From NCBI GenBank assembly GCA_958430865.1, contig CAUDNR010004227.1, forward strand, positions 1 through 10,520: 10,520 nucleotides of DNA, written 5' to 3'. The position numbers and the translations under genes were made by a program. The DNA comes from Entrophospora sp. SA101. Its lineage: Eukaryota; Glomeromycota; Glomeromycetes; Entrophosporales; Entrophosporaceae. The notes below the pieces were generated by a model, which had not been told where the DNA came from, ran no database searches, and saw only the letters and a list, made by a program, of their open reading frames with translations. This document shows, one piece after another, positions 8,271 to 10,520 of this stretch. How positions within the stretch are numbered: the first letter of the stretch is position 1; the number at the start of each line of letters is the position of its first letter.

Positions 8271-9885
8271 ATGATAGCCGGTACTACTACTGTTGGTGGT
8301 GGTAATCAAGGAGTAGGCATAAAGTCAGAGAGTATACGACTATCAGCATTTCTTTTAGATTGCCTTGCAGTTGGTTGTTTAAAGGTTTTTTTCTAAAAAA
8401 AAAAAAAAAAAAATCAAATTCCAATTCCAATTTTTAAAATGACTAAAACATTGAAAATATGCTGCAATTGTTAAATTTTTTAAAAAATTAAAAAAGGGAT
8501 TTAAACGTTTTGAGTTATATTTAAGAGGTAGAGAAGAACTTTTATTAAGGGTTTATATAGTTCATCAGAGTACTAATGGTAGTAGCATTGTTGATGGAAA
8601 TGAAAAAACAAGTTCTACAATATATGAAAGTAGCAGAATAAAATATAATTCTTTGTCACTTGCAAAATCACAGTAAGTTTTTTTTTCTTTTTAAATTTTT
8701 TATTTATATTTTTTTATCGTCCAGTAATTCAGTAGTTTTCTTTGTCTTAAAATGCTCCATATTTTCTTCTCCTATTTTATTTTTTGATTAAATCAATTGT
8801 ATTTATAGTCGTGATGCATTATTTTCACCAAAAACACGTAGAACGTAAGATGCTTTTTTTAAAAATTAATAATTGATTAATTATTAATCAGGTTAATTTG
8901 ATTATTATTTGATTATTTGATTAATTACTTATTGTAGATTAAGTAATGGAGCTGATATACTTAATTTAATATCATCACCATCCAGTCCACTAGATAATGA
9001 TCTATCAAAAGTAATCATTATAATAATGTTGATTATAAATATAATTATATATAATTTATTATCTAATCATTATAAGCTGCATAATTATATTGTTTAGGAT
9101 GAATCAAATATTGTATTTCTTATAGCTGGATATGCTAGATACAAATGTCCATATGTTTGGGTAATAATCTTATTATAATATTTTACTTTTTGTATTGTTA
9201 TTATTATAATATTTATTTGTTGTTTTTTCATATGTGTTGACAGTTAAGATCAAATCATAAAAATTTAATTCAAATTGAAGATGATCAGAAACTAGAAACT
9301 GATAATCCACTGAAACTTGACACAATAGCAAATTGGAAAACTCAAGGCATATTTACCATTAATTCATTAATCAATTTATAAATCTGTTTGTACATCTATT
9401 AATTAATTAATTATCCATTAAAAAAAAACAGATATAAAATTATGGGACATTATAGAAGAAGTTATAACATTAAGTCTTAATATAGCACCAGAAAATCCAT
9501 TTGAAATAAATCATTCATATTATGATACATTGCCAGTTGAAGAGTGTGCTGTTAGTACTGGTGCAATGATTGATTTCTTACAAAAAGTATACCTCAAAGA
9601 CACAAATTATGCTAATAAAGGTAACTAACTCATTATCTATTTATTGTGAATTATTATTATTATAACCATTAATGTGATTTACACATTTTATACACACATG
9701 CTCTGACACTCTAACACTTCAAATATATAAAAAATAATACAAACATTTATTATTTAGTGTTTGAAGATATTAAATTACTTCAACAGAGACATTTTGCAGC
9801 ATTTGACGAAATGAATGATGCATTAAATGATAACACACTAGAAAAATCAAATCCTTCTTCTGAAAGTTCAAATATAACAAATTAA
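8271..9885 (+). CDS. Uncharacterised 293-aa protein, eight exons
   Basis: Exons in phase: 8271-8384, 8497-8672, 8809-8844, 8938-9010, 9098-9160, 9244-9346, 9432-9620 and 9758-9885. I do not recognise the family. Residues 1-18 are Gly/Thr-rich and probably flexible. Residues 22-37 (RLSAFLLDCLAVGCL) form a hydrophobic, likely buried helix, followed by a basic-amphipathic stretch (KGFKRFELYLRGREELLLRV). A Ser-rich region around 97-135 contains SSPSSPLD. Then come FLIAGYARYKCPYVWLRS and an acidic linker, then helices LWDIIEEVITLSLNI and GAMIDFLQKVYL. The tail is Asn/Ser-rich and ends NITN. No signal peptide, catalytic motif or zinc ligands are evident. The frame between exons 6 and 7 needs a GC donor. 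The consistent phase over seven introns supports a real gene. It is divergent from the calpain gene, but a functional link is not shown. Confidence 0.78.
8395..8413 (+). repeat. A19 homopolymer in intron 1 of the unknown gene
   Basis: Nineteen consecutive A lie near the donor end of the first intron (8385-8496). The tract is noncoding and prone to length variation and sequencing error. Confidence 0.8.
9347..9431 (+). other. Predicted GC-AG intron in the unknown gene
   Basis: Exon 6 from 9244 to its in-frame TAA contains no GT dinucleotide at all, so no canonical donor is possible. The sequence CTCAAG|GCATAT gives an AAG|GC donor in phase 1. It joins to the AACAG acceptor at 9431 to read TQDIKLWDI. 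The intron is 85 nt, normal for this locus. The exon side matches consensus, as is typical of GC donors, but positions +4 to +6 are weak. Confidence 0.65.
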
Positions 9886-10115
9886 ATAATATTAAGAGAT
9901 GTATATATATATATATATTTACAAATTTTAATATTAGCACATCAAAACATTTGAAAGAAACATTACAACACATATATTATTAATATAATTATATATATAC
10001 ATTAATATATAAATATAAATATTATAACTCTATAAAAATTATATATAAAAATTATAAATATATTGCTTTTCCCCTCATTTTCAAAATATCACTTTTTTTC
10101 CTCTTTTTATTTATT
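9886..10115. other. Convergent A+T-rich intergenic region with TA repeat
   Basis: The unknown gene and the coiled-coil gene end tail to tail, 230 bp apart. The region is almost entirely A and T, with a TA dinucleotide run at 9902-9918 and many ATATA strings. No gene is seen. Confidence 0.6.
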
Positions 10116-10480
10116 TTATATATAATTATTATAACTATTATTACCATTCGTAATAATAATTTCTCTGCCAATGTCTTTCCTACTCTCATTACCATTGCCA
10201 TTATTGCTATTATTGCCAATGCTAATTTGTTGTTGAAATAAATTATTCAATTTTTCAATTTTCTTATTATATTTTTCAGTGCTTTCTTTCAATTTTCTTT
10301 TTGTATGATCAAGGTCTTCTTGTTTTGTACCTTTTGTCATTTTCAGTCTTCTTTTTTCAGCCTTCCAACTATGTTGTTCATTCTTATATTCTTCATTTAT
10401 TTTATGTAATTCTTTACGTAATTCATGACTTGTTTTTGGATTTATAAGGAACTTGACAGAAAGTCTATGATATTTTGTTT
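10116..10480 (-). CDS. C-terminal exon of a coiled-coil protein (partial)
   Basis: This is the last exon of a gene that continues past the right edge. An in-frame TGA further upstream (at about 10495) and an ATATAG acceptor at 10486-10481 mark the exon start, which takes one base from the previous exon. The 120 residues visible run from TKYHRLSVKFLINPKTS through a strongly charged helix. That helix (ELRKELHKINEEYKN…KRKLKESTEKYNKKIEKLNNLF) is spaced as a coiled coil. After QQQ, a short Asn/Gly/Ser-rich tail ends NNSYNNYI. The Met at 10340 is internal, because the open frame and coiled coil extend upstream of it. The family is not recognised; a structural or scaffolding role is only a guess from the coiled coil. 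Confidence 0.65.
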
Positions 10481-10520
10481 CTATATTATAAATTCAAATC
10501 AATCAATATTAAAATGTAAT

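Noticed and set aside
9770..9973. Minus-strand 67-aa ORF
   Set aside because: It is antisense to the last exon and 3' flank of the unknown gene, with low-complexity Ile/Tyr/Leu runs from TA repeats and no supporting features.
10116..10340. A complete 74-aa gene starting at Met 10340
   Set aside because: The open frame and coiled coil continue upstream to a splice acceptor at 10481, so this Met is internal to a partial gene.
1..10520. tRNA, rRNA, CRISPR array or bacterial-type defence system
   Set aside because: No tRNA B-box-like arm pairs, rRNA-like blocks, spaced repeats or prokaryotic gene structure were seen; the genes are spliced eukaryotic ones.

Overview
This is intron-rich, very A+T-rich eukaryotic nuclear DNA. 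No bacterial signals such as Shine-Dalgarno sites, operons or long ORFs are visible. Genes are made of short exons separated by introns of mostly 60-140 nt with GTAAGT/GTAAAT/GTATNN-type donors and TAG/CAG/AAG acceptors. This architecture, together with a PalB/calpain-7 type protease and a fungal-style Y_phosphatase3 protein, best fits an early-diverging fungus, most likely an arbuscular mycorrhizal fungus (Glomeromycotina, Rhizophagus-like). The taxonomy is inference; gene identities rest on motifs and on reading-frame continuity across predicted splices.

Layout: 1-812 is intergenic, with a polyA tract, a repeated motif and a perfect 16-bp inverted repeat. 813-2276 (+) is a nine-exon tyrosine-phosphatase-like gene carrying the HCX5R signature. 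2277-2521 is a short convergent 3' region. 2522-7936 (-) is a calpain-7/PalB cysteine protease reconstructed as 31 exons, all in phase, 945 aa: two MIT domains, a protease core with Cys266/His431/Asn451, then three beta-sandwich modules, the middle one carrying a Ser15-Thr4 run. The model needs very small exons of 4, 21, 22 and 30 nt. 7937-8270 is a divergent intergenic region holding what looks like one end of a pogo/Tigger-like DNA transposon. 8271-9885 (+) is an eight-exon gene of unrecognised family (293 aa), which needs one GC-AG intron. 9886-10115 is A+T-rich intergenic DNA. 10116-10480 (-) is the last exon of a coiled-coil protein that continues beyond the window.

The genes do not look like a functional cluster. 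By family knowledge the calpain-7/PalB protein acts with ESCRT-III at endosomes (in fungi, ambient-pH signalling), and the phosphatase is a separate signalling or phosphoinositide enzyme. The unrecognised gene is head-to-head with the calpain gene over about 330 bp and could share a promoter region with it. The most distinctive content is the splicing architecture (a 4-nt exon and other microexons) and the transposon end between two divergent genes.
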